Below, piece by piece: positions 33,008 through 39,389 of a stretch of DNA of 39,389 nt. This DNA is from Clostridia bacterium (GTDB taxonomy: Bacteria > Bacillota > Clostridia > Oscillospirales > CAG-272), in assembly GCA_017938885.1 (NCBI GenBank), contig JAGBAS010000089.1:1-39389 (forward strand), given 5' to 3'. The notes beneath the pieces were generated by a model. That model was not told where the DNA came from and made no database searches. It worked only from the letters and a program-made list of their open reading frames with translations. Position 1 is the stretch's first letter; every line of letters starts with the position of its first letter. Both the position numbers and the translations under genes were made by a program.

Positions 33008-33726
33008 TCCAAGTATTCCTCCAACGTCAAGCCTTTTTCGTAAATCCTGGCGGCGGCCTCCGTACCCACGAAGCGGTAATGCCAAGGCTCGTAGGTGTAG
33101 CCCGTTGTTCCCTCCTTGCCCTTGGGATAACGGAGGATGAAACCAAAATGATGGGCGTTTTCAGTCAGCCAGGCGTAGGCGGGGTTATCGGCAAAGGACT
33201 CGTCCAGCACCACGTTTTCGGTGCTGATGAGATCCAGGCACAGCCCCGTCTGATGCTCGCTCTCCCCGGGGAGGGCGGAGTAGGTCAGCACCTCGGCGCG
33301 GCACTGCTCGGTGGACCAGTCGGGGTGCTTGCTCATCTCGTTGCCGAGGTAGGTATTGAAGAGGATCTGCTGGTATTCGTAGGAGCGGTAGCCGCTGGTG
33401 ATGCGGATGTCGTCGTAGCCTCGGGCGTGCAGTTCCCGCACCAGAGCCTCGGCGGCCAGGGCGGCGGTGGACTCCATCTGCACCTCCTTGCCATACAGGG
33501 TCAGCTCGGAAGGGATGGAAGCCAGGTCCTCGGGTGTGTAATCGGTGCCGCAGGGGTTTTCTTTATTGACCAAAGTCAAGTAGATCTTCCCGCCGGCGGT
33601 GACGGCGTTTTCGTAGGGCTTCATGTCAATCTGATAATCGTATGCGGGCAGGCCCCCGCCGCAGGAGGACAGCATAGCAGTCAAAACAAGGGCGGCGACA
33701 GCGGTCTTGAGAGTTTTCTTGAACAT
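33004..33726 (-). CDS. M15 family D-Ala-D-Ala carboxypeptidase lipoprotein (VanY/DacB-like)
   Basis: A 240-residue lipoprotein (lipobox LSSC, Cys22) with the LAS/M15B peptidase motifs RITSGYRSYEYQ, SEHQTGLCLDL (zinc His and Asp) and YEPWHYRFVG (catalytic Glu and zinc His). These enzymes trim the terminal D-alanine of peptidoglycan stem peptides outside the membrane. There is no vanA/vanH-like gene nearby, so it is more likely a housekeeping wall enzyme than a resistance gene. It overlaps the small convergent gene by four bases. Confidence 0.93.
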   Translation of the reverse strand: MFKKTLKTAVAALVLTAMLSSCGGGLPAYDYQIDMKPYENAVTAGGKIYLTLVNKENPCGTDYTPEDLASIPSELTLYGKEVQMESTAALAAEALVRELHARGYDDIRITSGYRSYEYQQILFNTYLGNEMSKHPDWSTEQCRAEVLTYSALPGESEHQTGLCLDLISTENVVLDESFADNPAYAWLTENAHHFGFILRYPKGKEGTTGYTYEPWHYRFVGTEAAARIYEKGLTLEEYLD

Positions 33727-33760
33727 AAATATTCCTTATCGGGTCATGTTTTTGCGGGGT

Positions 33761-34315
33761 TTACGGCTTAGTCTCCACCACGATGAAGAAGGGAGAAGTG
33801 GGAGAGTTGACGATCTTGACCAGGGTGGCGCAGACGCGGTGGCGGGAGATGCCCGCCAGGTAGTCCAGGATCATCTGACCCTCGGCGTCGCCCTCCTTGT
33901 GACCGGGGTAGACCGCGATGTTGAGAATGGCGTCCTTATCCATGAGACTGATGGCGTCACGGATGGCGGGGAGGGTGGTCTCGCGGAGGGTGGTGATGGA
34001 TTTATCCCCACCGGGGAGCCAGCCGAGATTGAACATCCCCGCCTTGAAGGGGACATCCACGTACTTTTTGACGTTGGAGTGGGAATCCAGGATCAGCTGG
34101 TAGTTATCGGGACAGCCCGCCTTCACCAGATGCTCCTGGGTGGAGGACAGGGCCTGCTCCTGGATATCGAAGGCGTAGACGAAGCCCTCGGGGCCTACGG
34201 TCTTGGACAGAAACTCGGTGTCGTGGCCGTTGCCCATGGTGAAATCCACCGCCACGTCACCGGGGCGGAGGTGCTTGAGGATGAAGTATTTGTGGAGTTC
34301 GAGTAGGTCGATCAT
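33761..34315 (-). CDS. mnmM: MnmM/YtqB-like tRNA methyltransferase
   Basis: A 184-residue class I SAM methyltransferase. The SAM motif AVDFTMGNGHDTEFLS and the family signature FNLGWLPGGDK are clear. Bacillus YtqB (MnmM) methylates nm5s2U34 of tRNA to mnm5s2U34; older annotation says rRNA methylase. AGGAG eight bases before ATG 34315 decides the start over an earlier in-frame ATG. It lies downstream of the EamA transporter gene, separated by a palindromic element. Confidence 0.88.
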   Translation of the reverse strand: MIDLLELHKYFILKHLRPGDVAVDFTMGNGHDTEFLSKTVGPEGFVYAFDIQEQALSSTQEHLVKAGCPDNYQLILDSHSNVKKYVDVPFKAGMFNLGWLPGGDKSITTLRETTLPAIRDAISLMDKDAILNIAVYPGHKEGDAEGQMILDYLAGISRHRVCATLVKIVNSPTSPFFIVVETKP

Positions 34316-34348
34316 GGGAAAGCTCCTTATAGGGGATGATTGGTGTAG

Positions 34349-34433
34349 AGATACAAGATACACGCCGAGCAAGCTCGGCCGATACAAGATACAGGATAGC
34401 TTCAAACCCAAGAATATCTCGTATCTTGTATCT
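34349..34433. repeat. Palindromic GATACAAGATAC element
   Basis: Outer inverted arms AGATACAAGATAC (34349-34361) and GTATCTTGTATCT (34421-34433) enclose a second direct copy of GATACAAGATAC (34381-34392) and a perfect hairpin GCCGAGC / GCTCGGC (34364-34370, 34373-34379). It lies between mnmM and the EamA gene, outside both coding regions. Confidence 0.75.
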
Positions 34434-34441
34434 TTGTTTGG

Positions 34442-35305
34442 TCAAAGGTTCAACAGCACCACCGACACCACCCCCACCGCGAATCCTGCCCACTGCTTGG
34501 CAGTGAAGCGCTCGCGGCGCACCAGGAGGGAGTAGGGGACGATGAGGATGATCTCCCCCGCCGAGAGGACGGGGAACATGACGGAGGCGGGGATGAACTG
34601 ATTGAGATAGATGGCGAGGTAGTTGACCGCGCCGTTGAAGAGCCCGCAGAACAGGGACAGGGGACCGCCCACGCGGAGGGTGGATTTGAGGTCTGTCTCC
34701 TTCGTGAGAAAGGAGGCGGCGATCAGCACTGCGGTGGAGAGTCCCAGGGCGGCGATCATGTAGAGGTTCTGGTTGACATCAGCCCCCAGGTAGTGTGGGG
34801 TCAGCTTCTGCACCGTGGAGCACATACCGTTGCCCACAAAGCCCAAAAGAACGAAGACCAGCCATTTGAGGGTGATCTTTTCCTTGGGGGTATCGGCGGT
34901 CTTCTTGCGGTGGTTGGTGAGCCACAGGGACAGGACCAGGAGGATCATACCCACGATCATGGGGAGGCCCAGCGGCTCGCGGAGAATGATGAGGCCCGCA
35001 AAGGCGGGAACGAGAAGAGAATAGGAGGTGATGAGGGTGGTCTTCGCCAAAGAGCCGCACTTGATGGCCAGCACCACGAAAACCGTGGCGGCGGCGTAGG
35101 ACAGACCGAAGGAGACGGCGGGAATGACCAGCTCGCTTGACCAGGTCCAGTCGCGGTTGACCGCCATGAAAAAGCACATGGCGAAGAAGGAGATCATGCC
35201 GCTGAAAAGGAACACGCCCGATCGGCATTTTGCGTTGTAGCGGTCCTGTATGACCTTCTGGAAGACGATGAACAGGGCGGTCAGAAACAGCAGGAGATAG
35301 TTCAT
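34442..35305 (-). CDS. EamA/DMT-family transporter
   Basis: A 287-residue, strongly hydrophobic protein with about ten membrane helices in two related halves, as in drug/metabolite transporters. The second half ends FPVLSAGEIILIVPYSLLV, near the usual EamA signature. The substrate is not predictable. It starts 18 bases after the DUF6062 gene, suggesting the two are co-transcribed. Confidence 0.88.
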   Translation of the reverse strand: MNYLLLFLTALFIVFQKVIQDRYNAKCRSGVFLFSGMISFFAMCFFMAVNRDWTWSSELVIPAVSFGLSYAAATVFVVLAIKCGSLAKTTLITSYSLLVPAFAGLIILREPLGLPMIVGMILLVLSLWLTNHRKKTADTPKEKITLKWLVFVLLGFVGNGMCSTVQKLTPHYLGADVNQNLYMIAALGLSTAVLIAASFLTKETDLKSTLRVGGPLSLFCGLFNGAVNYLAIYLNQFIPASVMFPVLSAGEIILIVPYSLLVRRERFTAKQWAGFAVGVVSVVLLNL

Positions 35306-35323
35306 AGGGTGCTTCCCTGCTCC

Positions 35324-36025
35324 TTACTTATTGTGGATGTCGGAGCGGATGAATTTGATGGCCCGCTCCACGGCGTCCTTGGAGTTGTACCAGGGCTCGG
35401 CATCGTAGCGGTAGTCGAACTTCTTGCAGAACCAGCTGACGTCGTCGGTGAGGGTGGTCATGTAATCGTTGACCACCTTGCCCACCTCGGAGGAGAACTG
35501 AGCCAGCTTCTTCTTGTTCAACCGCTTCTGTCCGTACTCCAGAAGCTTTTTGTAGTGGGGGATGCAGAAGTAGGGCTGGGCGCGGAGCTTGGGGCCGAAG
35601 TCCTCGTCGGCGTCCCAGAGGTAGACCACGCACTCGGCCATATGCTCGAAGTGATACTGGATGCGCTTGCAGACGTAGCAGGACTGCTCCAGCTCGGCGA
35701 TGCGCTTGACGGGCTTGCTCCCGGGGGCACCGAAGAGACCGCCGTCCTTGATATCCTCCTGCAATTCCTTCAGATGGCTCTCCAGGGTCAGGGCCATGCC
35801 CAGGCGATTCTTGCGGACGAACATGAGATCGTAATGGAGGCGGCAGAAGCCCTGCTCGTTGGTCTTGATGCGGACGTCGGGCTCCATCATGGAGGCGCCG
35901 AGGATGAGATCCAGCTCGTTCTCCTCCAGCTTGCGGTAGATGGCGCACATGGGACAGCCGCATGTCGGGTCGTCGCGGGAGGCCTCAAAGGCTTCGTTTA
36001 CGGGTATGGTATAGATCTGCTCCAT
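35324..36025 (-). CDS. DUF6062 family protein, cysteine-rich
   Basis: A 233-residue soluble protein. It carries CGCPMC near residue 25, FCRLHYD near 60, CYVC near 115 and FCIPHYKK near 155. The evenly spaced Cys and His suggest two zinc- or iron-binding modules of the type C-x2-C ... C-x2-H. The family's function is not known. GGAGG before ATG 36025 decides the start. It is read from a promoter that overlaps the one for the divergent gene at 36191. Confidence 0.85.
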   Translation of the reverse strand: MEQIYTIPVNEAFEASRDDPTCGCPMCAIYRKLEENELDLILGASMMEPDVRIKTNEQGFCRLHYDLMFVRKNRLGMALTLESHLKELQEDIKDGGLFGAPGSKPVKRIAELEQSCYVCKRIQYHFEHMAECVVYLWDADEDFGPKLRAQPYFCIPHYKKLLEYGQKRLNKKKLAQFSSEVGKVVNDYMTTLTDDVSWFCKKFDYRYDAEPWYNSKDAVERAIKFIRSDIHNK

Positions 36026-36052
36026 AGGAACCTCCGAATTTACAATTTGCTC

Positions 36053-36081
36053 TTGCATTTTGGCGCGGGATCATGTATAAT
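36053..36081 (+). promoter_or_regulatory. Promoter of the 36191 gene
   Basis: TTGCAT (36053-36058), 17 bases, perfect TATAAT (36076-36081). Its -10 box shares two bases with the opposite-strand promoter. Confidence 0.75.
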
Positions 36082-36108
36082 TGTACCATAGAATCCCCGA
36101 TATTGCAA
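36080..36108 (-). promoter_or_regulatory. Promoter of the DUF6062/EamA unit
   Basis: Minus strand: TTGCAA (36108-36103), 17 bases, TACAAT (36085-36080). It overlaps the plus-strand promoter of the 36191 gene. Confidence 0.65.
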
Positions 36109-36190
36109 GGGGTTGCGAAGAAAATTTTCACCCGATCTCGCGCGATGCCAACCGCCCGGGGATCGACCACGACTGCCAAAGGAGAACGCC

Positions 36191-36715
36191 ATGCCACAAT
36201 TCACCCTCTCCGAATACGCCGCCCTCCTGACCCGCACCTTCACCCCCCGCTTCCCCCGCGACAACCGCCCCCGTGTGGTGAGCGATACCACCGACAAGGG
36301 GGAGGAGACCCTGGAATACATCCTGCCTCACCCCGAGGACGGGCGTTTTTCGGTGTCCCTCACCGTAAGCGGGCGCAAGGGCTTTGCGGGGACCTGTACC
36401 CTCCGCTTCGGCCAGGCCGAGGTGGCCTCCGCCCTTGACCCCGAGGTCGCCGTTGCCGCCATCGAGGAGGTCATCTCCGACCGCATCGTGGCCATCGTGC
36501 GCTACAAGAACCGCGACGCCTACGACGACTGCCGCAAGGTGTCCACCGCCCCCATGGAGTGGCTGTACCAGATGCCCGACGACGAGGCCGAGCTTGCCGC
36601 CATGCTGGAGAAACTGAAAAAGCCCGCTTCCTTCATGGAGAAGATCGGCGGGAAATACGTGGGGGTGTTTGAGGTGTATCGGTGGGGTGGGAGTGAGGTT
36701 ATTGTAAGAACATAA
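36191..36715 (+). CDS. Hypothetical protein, 174 residues
   Basis: Function not recognised. A soluble, mixed alpha/beta protein with no signal peptide. VAAIEEVISDRIVAIVRYKNRDAYDD forms a probable helix-strand core, and a helix near residues 130-150 (DDEAELAAMLEKLKK) follows. AAAGGAG precedes the ATG at 36191, and a hairpin follows the stop, so it is a single-gene unit. Confidence 0.8.
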   Translation: MPQFTLSEYAALLTRTFTPRFPRDNRPRVVSDTTDKGEETLEYILPHPEDGRFSVSLTVSGRKGFAGTCTLRFGQAEVASALDPEVAVAAIEEVISDRIVAIVRYKNRDAYDDCRKVSTAPMEWLYQMPDDEAELAAMLEKLKKPASFMEKIGGKYVGVFEVYRWGGSEVIVRT

Positions 36716-36721
36716 AAGGAT

Positions 36722-36757
36722 GACCGCCGAGGGGAGATCCTTCGGCGGTCTTCTTTT
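36722..36757 (+). terminator. Intrinsic terminator after the 36191 gene
   Basis: The stem GACCGCCGA / TCGGCGGTC, with an 11-base loop and TTCTTTT afterwards, lies six bases after the stop. Confidence 0.85.
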
Positions 36758-36812
36758 GTGCAATTCCCCCATATATTTCTCTACAAAATATAAAGAATCC
36801 CCATTTTCCCAT

Positions 36813-36841
36813 TTGACAATTCCCTTTCTTTGTGGTATAAT
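36813..36841 (+). promoter_or_regulatory. Consensus sigma-A promoter of the DUF512-der unit
   Basis: Perfect TTGACA (36813-36818), 17 bases, perfect TATAAT (36836-36841), about 60 bases before the start. Confidence 0.9.
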
Positions 36842-36902
36842 ATAAGTTGGATTATTATGGAGCACTATACCGTAAGCACCCCCGAGGAAAGGAGCCACCC
36901 AC

Positions 36903-38216
36903 ATGGTCAAGATCACCTCCGTCATCCCCCACAGCCGCGCCGAGCGTCACGGCATTGTCGCGGGGGACACCCTCATATCCATCAATAGCCGCGAGGTCAC
37001 CGACGTGCTGGACTACCGCTTCTTCCTCACCGCCACCGAGGTCAGGCTGGAGCTGACCCGCGACGGCGTTCCCTTTGAGGTCACCATCCGCAAGCGGGAG
37101 TACGACGACATCGGTCTGGACTTCGAGACCCCGCTGATGGACAAGAAGCACTCCTGCGAGAACAAGTGCATCTTCTGCTTCATCGACCAGCTCCCCAAGG
37201 GAATGCGGGAGACCCTCTACTTCAAGGACGACGACAGCCGCCTGTCCTTCCTCCACGGCAATTTCATCACCATGACCAACCTCCGCGACAAGGACATCGA
37301 CCGCATCATTGAGATGCACATTTCTCCGGTCAACGTCTCGGTGCATACCACCAACCCCGAGCTGCGGGTGAAGATGATGCACAACAAGCGGGCGGGGCTG
37401 GTGCTGGATTATCTGCCCCGACTGGCCGAGGCGGGCATCACCCTGTGCGGTCAGTTAGTCCTCTGCCGCGGCATCAACGACGGCCCCGAGCTGGATCGTT
37501 CCATGCGTGACCTGTATGCTTTAGGCGACGCCATGGAGAGCGTGTCCATCGTCCCCGCGGGGCTGACCAAGTATCGGGACAAGCTCTACCCTCTGACCAC
37601 CTACTCCCCCGAGGAGGCCGCCGGGGTGATCCGTCAGGTGGAGGCCTTCGCGGAGAAGTGCCTTGCCGAGTGCGGCTCCAGAAAATTCTTCTGCGCCGAC
37701 GAGCTCTACCTCAAGGCGGGGCTTCCCCTCCCCTCCGAGGACTACTACGAGGGCTATGCCCAGATCGAGAACGGTGTGGGCATGATCACCTCCCTCATGA
37801 CCGAATTCGAGGACGAGATGAACTTCCTCGACGAGTACCTCCCCGACTACAAGGCCCCCCGCACCGTGTCGGTCTGCACGGGTGTGGCCGCTTACCCCAC
37901 CATAAAAGCTATGGCCGCCCGTCTGGAGGCCGTGGTGGAGGGTCTGACTGTCCACGTCTACGAGATTATCAACCACTTCTTCGGCGAATCCGTCACGGTA
38001 GCGGGCCTGCTCACGGGCAAGGATATGTTTGAACAGCTCGTAGGCAAGGAGCTGGGCGATGAGCTGATTATCCCCGAGAACACCCTGCGGGCTGACGAGG
38101 CCATGTTCCTGGACGATATGACCCCCGCCGAGCTGTCCGAAAAGCTGGGCGTCCCCATCCGCGCGGGAAAGAATAACGGGGCGGAGTTTATCAAGGAATT
38201 GCTGGGGATCGAGTGA
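36903..38216 (+). CDS. DUF512 protein: PDZ plus radical SAM-like domain
   Basis: A 437-residue protein. Residues 1-65 form a PDZ-like domain (ITSVIPHSRAERHGIVAGD). A radical SAM-type cluster motif follows, CENKCIFCF (Cys85, Cys89, Cys92), then a TIM-barrel-like region (FLHGNFITMTNL; VNVSVHTTNPELR), and the DUF512 C-terminal part with the VAGLLTGKDM signature. The reaction is unknown. Its position directly before der is conserved in Clostridia, which suggests a link to ribosome assembly or a shared promoter only. AAAGGAG lies eight bases before the ATG. Confidence 0.92.
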   Translation: MVKITSVIPHSRAERHGIVAGDTLISINSREVTDVLDYRFFLTATEVRLELTRDGVPFEVTIRKREYDDIGLDFETPLMDKKHSCENKCIFCFIDQLPKGMRETLYFKDDDSRLSFLHGNFITMTNLRDKDIDRIIEMHISPVNVSVHTTNPELRVKMMHNKRAGLVLDYLPRLAEAGITLCGQLVLCRGINDGPELDRSMRDLYALGDAMESVSIVPAGLTKYRDKLYPLTTYSPEEAAGVIRQVEAFAEKCLAECGSRKFFCADELYLKAGLPLPSEDYYEGYAQIENGVGMITSLMTEFEDEMNFLDEYLPDYKAPRTVSVCTGVAAYPTIKAMAARLEAVVEGLTVHVYEIINHFFGESVTVAGLLTGKDMFEQLVGKELGDELIIPENTLRADEAMFLDDMTPAELSEKLGVPIRAGKNNGAEFIKELLGIE

Positions 38217-38217
38217 A

Positions 38218-38390
38218 AATTCGTAATTCGTAATGCGTAATTCGTAATTACGATACGAGACCCATACGTTCCTGTACAGCCGATACCGATCGTTGCGATC
38301 CATCATGATACTTCCCCTTGTTTCCCCATACCTGTTCCCGTTGCGATCCCCTATAACCAATTACGAATTACGAATTGCGAATTACGAATT
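38218..38390. repeat. Inverted-repeat element of ATTACGA units between DUF512 and der
   Basis: Two 32-base arms, 38218-38249 and 38359-38390, are inverted copies with two mismatches, each built from (AATTACG)-type units. The 109-base centre contains CGTTGCGATCC twice. It starts at the DUF512 stop and ends 37 bases before der. No gene lies inside. The arms could form a long hairpin in the DUF512-der transcript. Confidence 0.8.
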
Positions 38391-38426
38391 CCAATTCCAT
38401 CCCCTTACCGAAAGGAGACCATAACC

Positions 38427-39389
38427 ATGTCCAAGCCTATCATCGCCGTCGTAGGCCGTCCCAACGTCGGCAAATCCACTCTTTTCAACAAGCTCATCGG
38501 TGAGCGCCGCTCCATCGTGGAGGACACCCCCGGCGTCACCCGCGACCGCATCTACGGCGAGACCGAGTGGAACGGCCGTCAGCTCGTCCTCATCGACACG
38601 GGCGGTATCGAGCCCAAGACAGACGATATCATACTGTCTCAGATGAAGGTGCAAGCCCAGGTCGCCATTGATGATGCCGACGTCATCATCTTCATGTGCG
38701 ACGTTCGCACGGGGCTCACCGCCGCTGACCGTGACATTGCGGTCATGCTCCAGAAGAGCGGCAAGCCCATCATTCCCTGCATCAACAAGTGCGACCGCGT
38801 GGGCGATCTCCCTTACGAGTACTACGAATTCTACGAGCTGGGATTTGACTGCGATCCCGTGGCGGTATCCTCCATCCACGGCTCGGGCACGGGCGACCTG
38901 CTGGATGCCTGCTGTGAGGCTCTGGCCGATTGGGAAGAAGGCGAAGAAGAGGAGAGCGGCATCAAAATCGCCGTCATCGGTAAGCCCAACGCGGGCAAAT
39001 CCTCCATCATCAATCGCTTCCTGGGCGAGAACCGCATGATCGTTTCTGACATTGCAGGCACCACCCGTGACGCGGTAGATACCCGACTGGTCAATGAGCG
39101 CGGCACCTTCACCTTCATTGATACCGCCGGCATCCGCCGTCAATCCAAGATCGGAGATCAGATCGAAAAGTATTCGGTGCTCCGCGCTCACATGGCAGTG
39201 GAGCGAGCTGACGTCTGCCTGCTCATGATCGATGCCTCGGTGGGCATCACCGAGCAGGACGAAAAGATTGCAGGCATCGCCCACGAGGCCGGAAAGGCCA
39301 CCATCATTGTGGTGAACAAGTGGGATTCCATCGAGAAGGACAATTCCACCGTAAAGGCCTTCACCGACCGCATCCGCGAGTCCCTGGCC
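38427..39389 (+). CDS. der: GTPase Der (EngA), C-terminus cut by window end
   Basis: 321 residues are visible of about 440. The first G domain has GRPNVGKST, DTGG and NKCD; after an acidic linker (EEGEEEE) the second has GKPNAGKSS, DTAG and NKWD. Tandem G domains are unique to Der, needed for 50S subunit assembly. The C-terminal KH-like domain falls beyond the window. AAAGGAG is ten bases before the ATG. It is probably co-transcribed with the DUF512 gene. Confidence 0.97.
   Translation, partial: MSKPIIAVVGRPNVGKSTLFNKLIGERRSIVEDTPGVTRDRIYGETEWNGRQLVLIDTGGIEPKTDDIILSQMKVQAQVAIDDADVIIFMCDVRTGLTAADRDIAVMLQKSGKPIIPCINKCDRVGDLPYEYYEFYELGFDCDPVAVSSIHGSGTGDLLDACCEALADWEEGEEEESGIKIAVIGKPNAGKSSIINRFLGENRMIVSDIAGTTRDAVDTRLVNERGTFTFIDTAGIRRQSKIGDQIEKYSVLRAHMAVERADVCLLMIDASVGITEQDEKIAGIAHEAGKATIIVVNKWDSIEKDNSTVKAFTDRIRESLA

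Noticed and set aside
32656..33771. A 371-residue plus-strand frame opposite the M15 carboxypeptidase
   Set aside because: Antisense shadow; the M15 gene has all catalytic motifs and a lipobox, and the small gene at 32777 uses another frame with a strong ribosome binding site.

Overview
The window looks like a chromosomal segment of an endospore-lineage Clostridia (Bacillota), probably an uncultured gut-type Oscillospirales/Christensenellales relative; this placement is inferred from gene content and no 16S gene is present. The main signs are dipicolinate synthase genes (dpaA/dpaB), a SCIFF ranthipeptide with its radical SAM maturase, a DUF512 gene directly upstream of der, walJ/rlmH, a two-component system beside an HtrA protease, and many near-perfect sigma-A promoters (TTGACA-17-TATAAT). 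Most genes are GC-rich with strong GC at third codon positions, so long spurious antisense frames are common. The segment at about 20.4-22.7 kb is clearly AT-richer.

Layout. 0-4.4 kb: a transglutaminase-like protein (-), then a MATE exporter and an organophosphate-type MFS transporter (+). 4.4-4.9 kb: tRNA-Arg(ACG) (-) followed by two 149-bp structured repeats, each ending in a copy of the tRNA 3' end and each followed by a terminator-like hairpin. 5.0-6.8 kb: a cytoplasmic WbsX/GH99-like protein. 6.9-9.1 kb: the SCIFF locus, with a GrpB-family gene between precursor and maturase. 9.3-11.4 kb: an Orn/Lys/Arg decarboxylase-family PLP enzyme and a CvpA-like membrane protein. 11.5-14.3 kb (-): a divergent PRPP synthetase and rhamnulokinase. 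14.4-14.93 kb: no gene, but a long perfect hairpin and a MITE-like inverted-repeat element. 14.9-20.3 kb (-): dpaA-dpaB, and a separate gene string galactokinase-like / membrane protein / walJ / rlmH / small hypothetical. 20.5-26 kb: an accessory surface island with a secreted lectin-like protein split by one in-frame stop, two lipoproteins, and a collagen-like plus BspA-type leucine-rich-repeat lipoprotein. 26.2-28.5 kb (-): RlmA-like methyltransferase, family 2 glycosyltransferase, cytidylate-kinase-like protein. 28.6-32.5 kb (-): htrA, response regulator, histidine kinase. 32.8-36.7 kb: small hypothetical (+), M15 carboxypeptidase, MnmM-like methyltransferase, EamA transporter, DUF6062 protein (-), and a hypothetical gene (+) sharing an overlapping divergent promoter with the DUF6062 gene. 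36.9 kb to end (+): DUF512 protein and der, cut by the window edge.

The most unusual items are the tRNA-tail repeats at 4.4-4.8 kb, the seven-cysteine SCIFF precursor with an interrupted locus, the stop-interrupted lectin/Cys-His protein with a palindrome in its promoter, and several long inverted-repeat elements in gene gaps. Everything here was read by eye; no database search or folding program was run.
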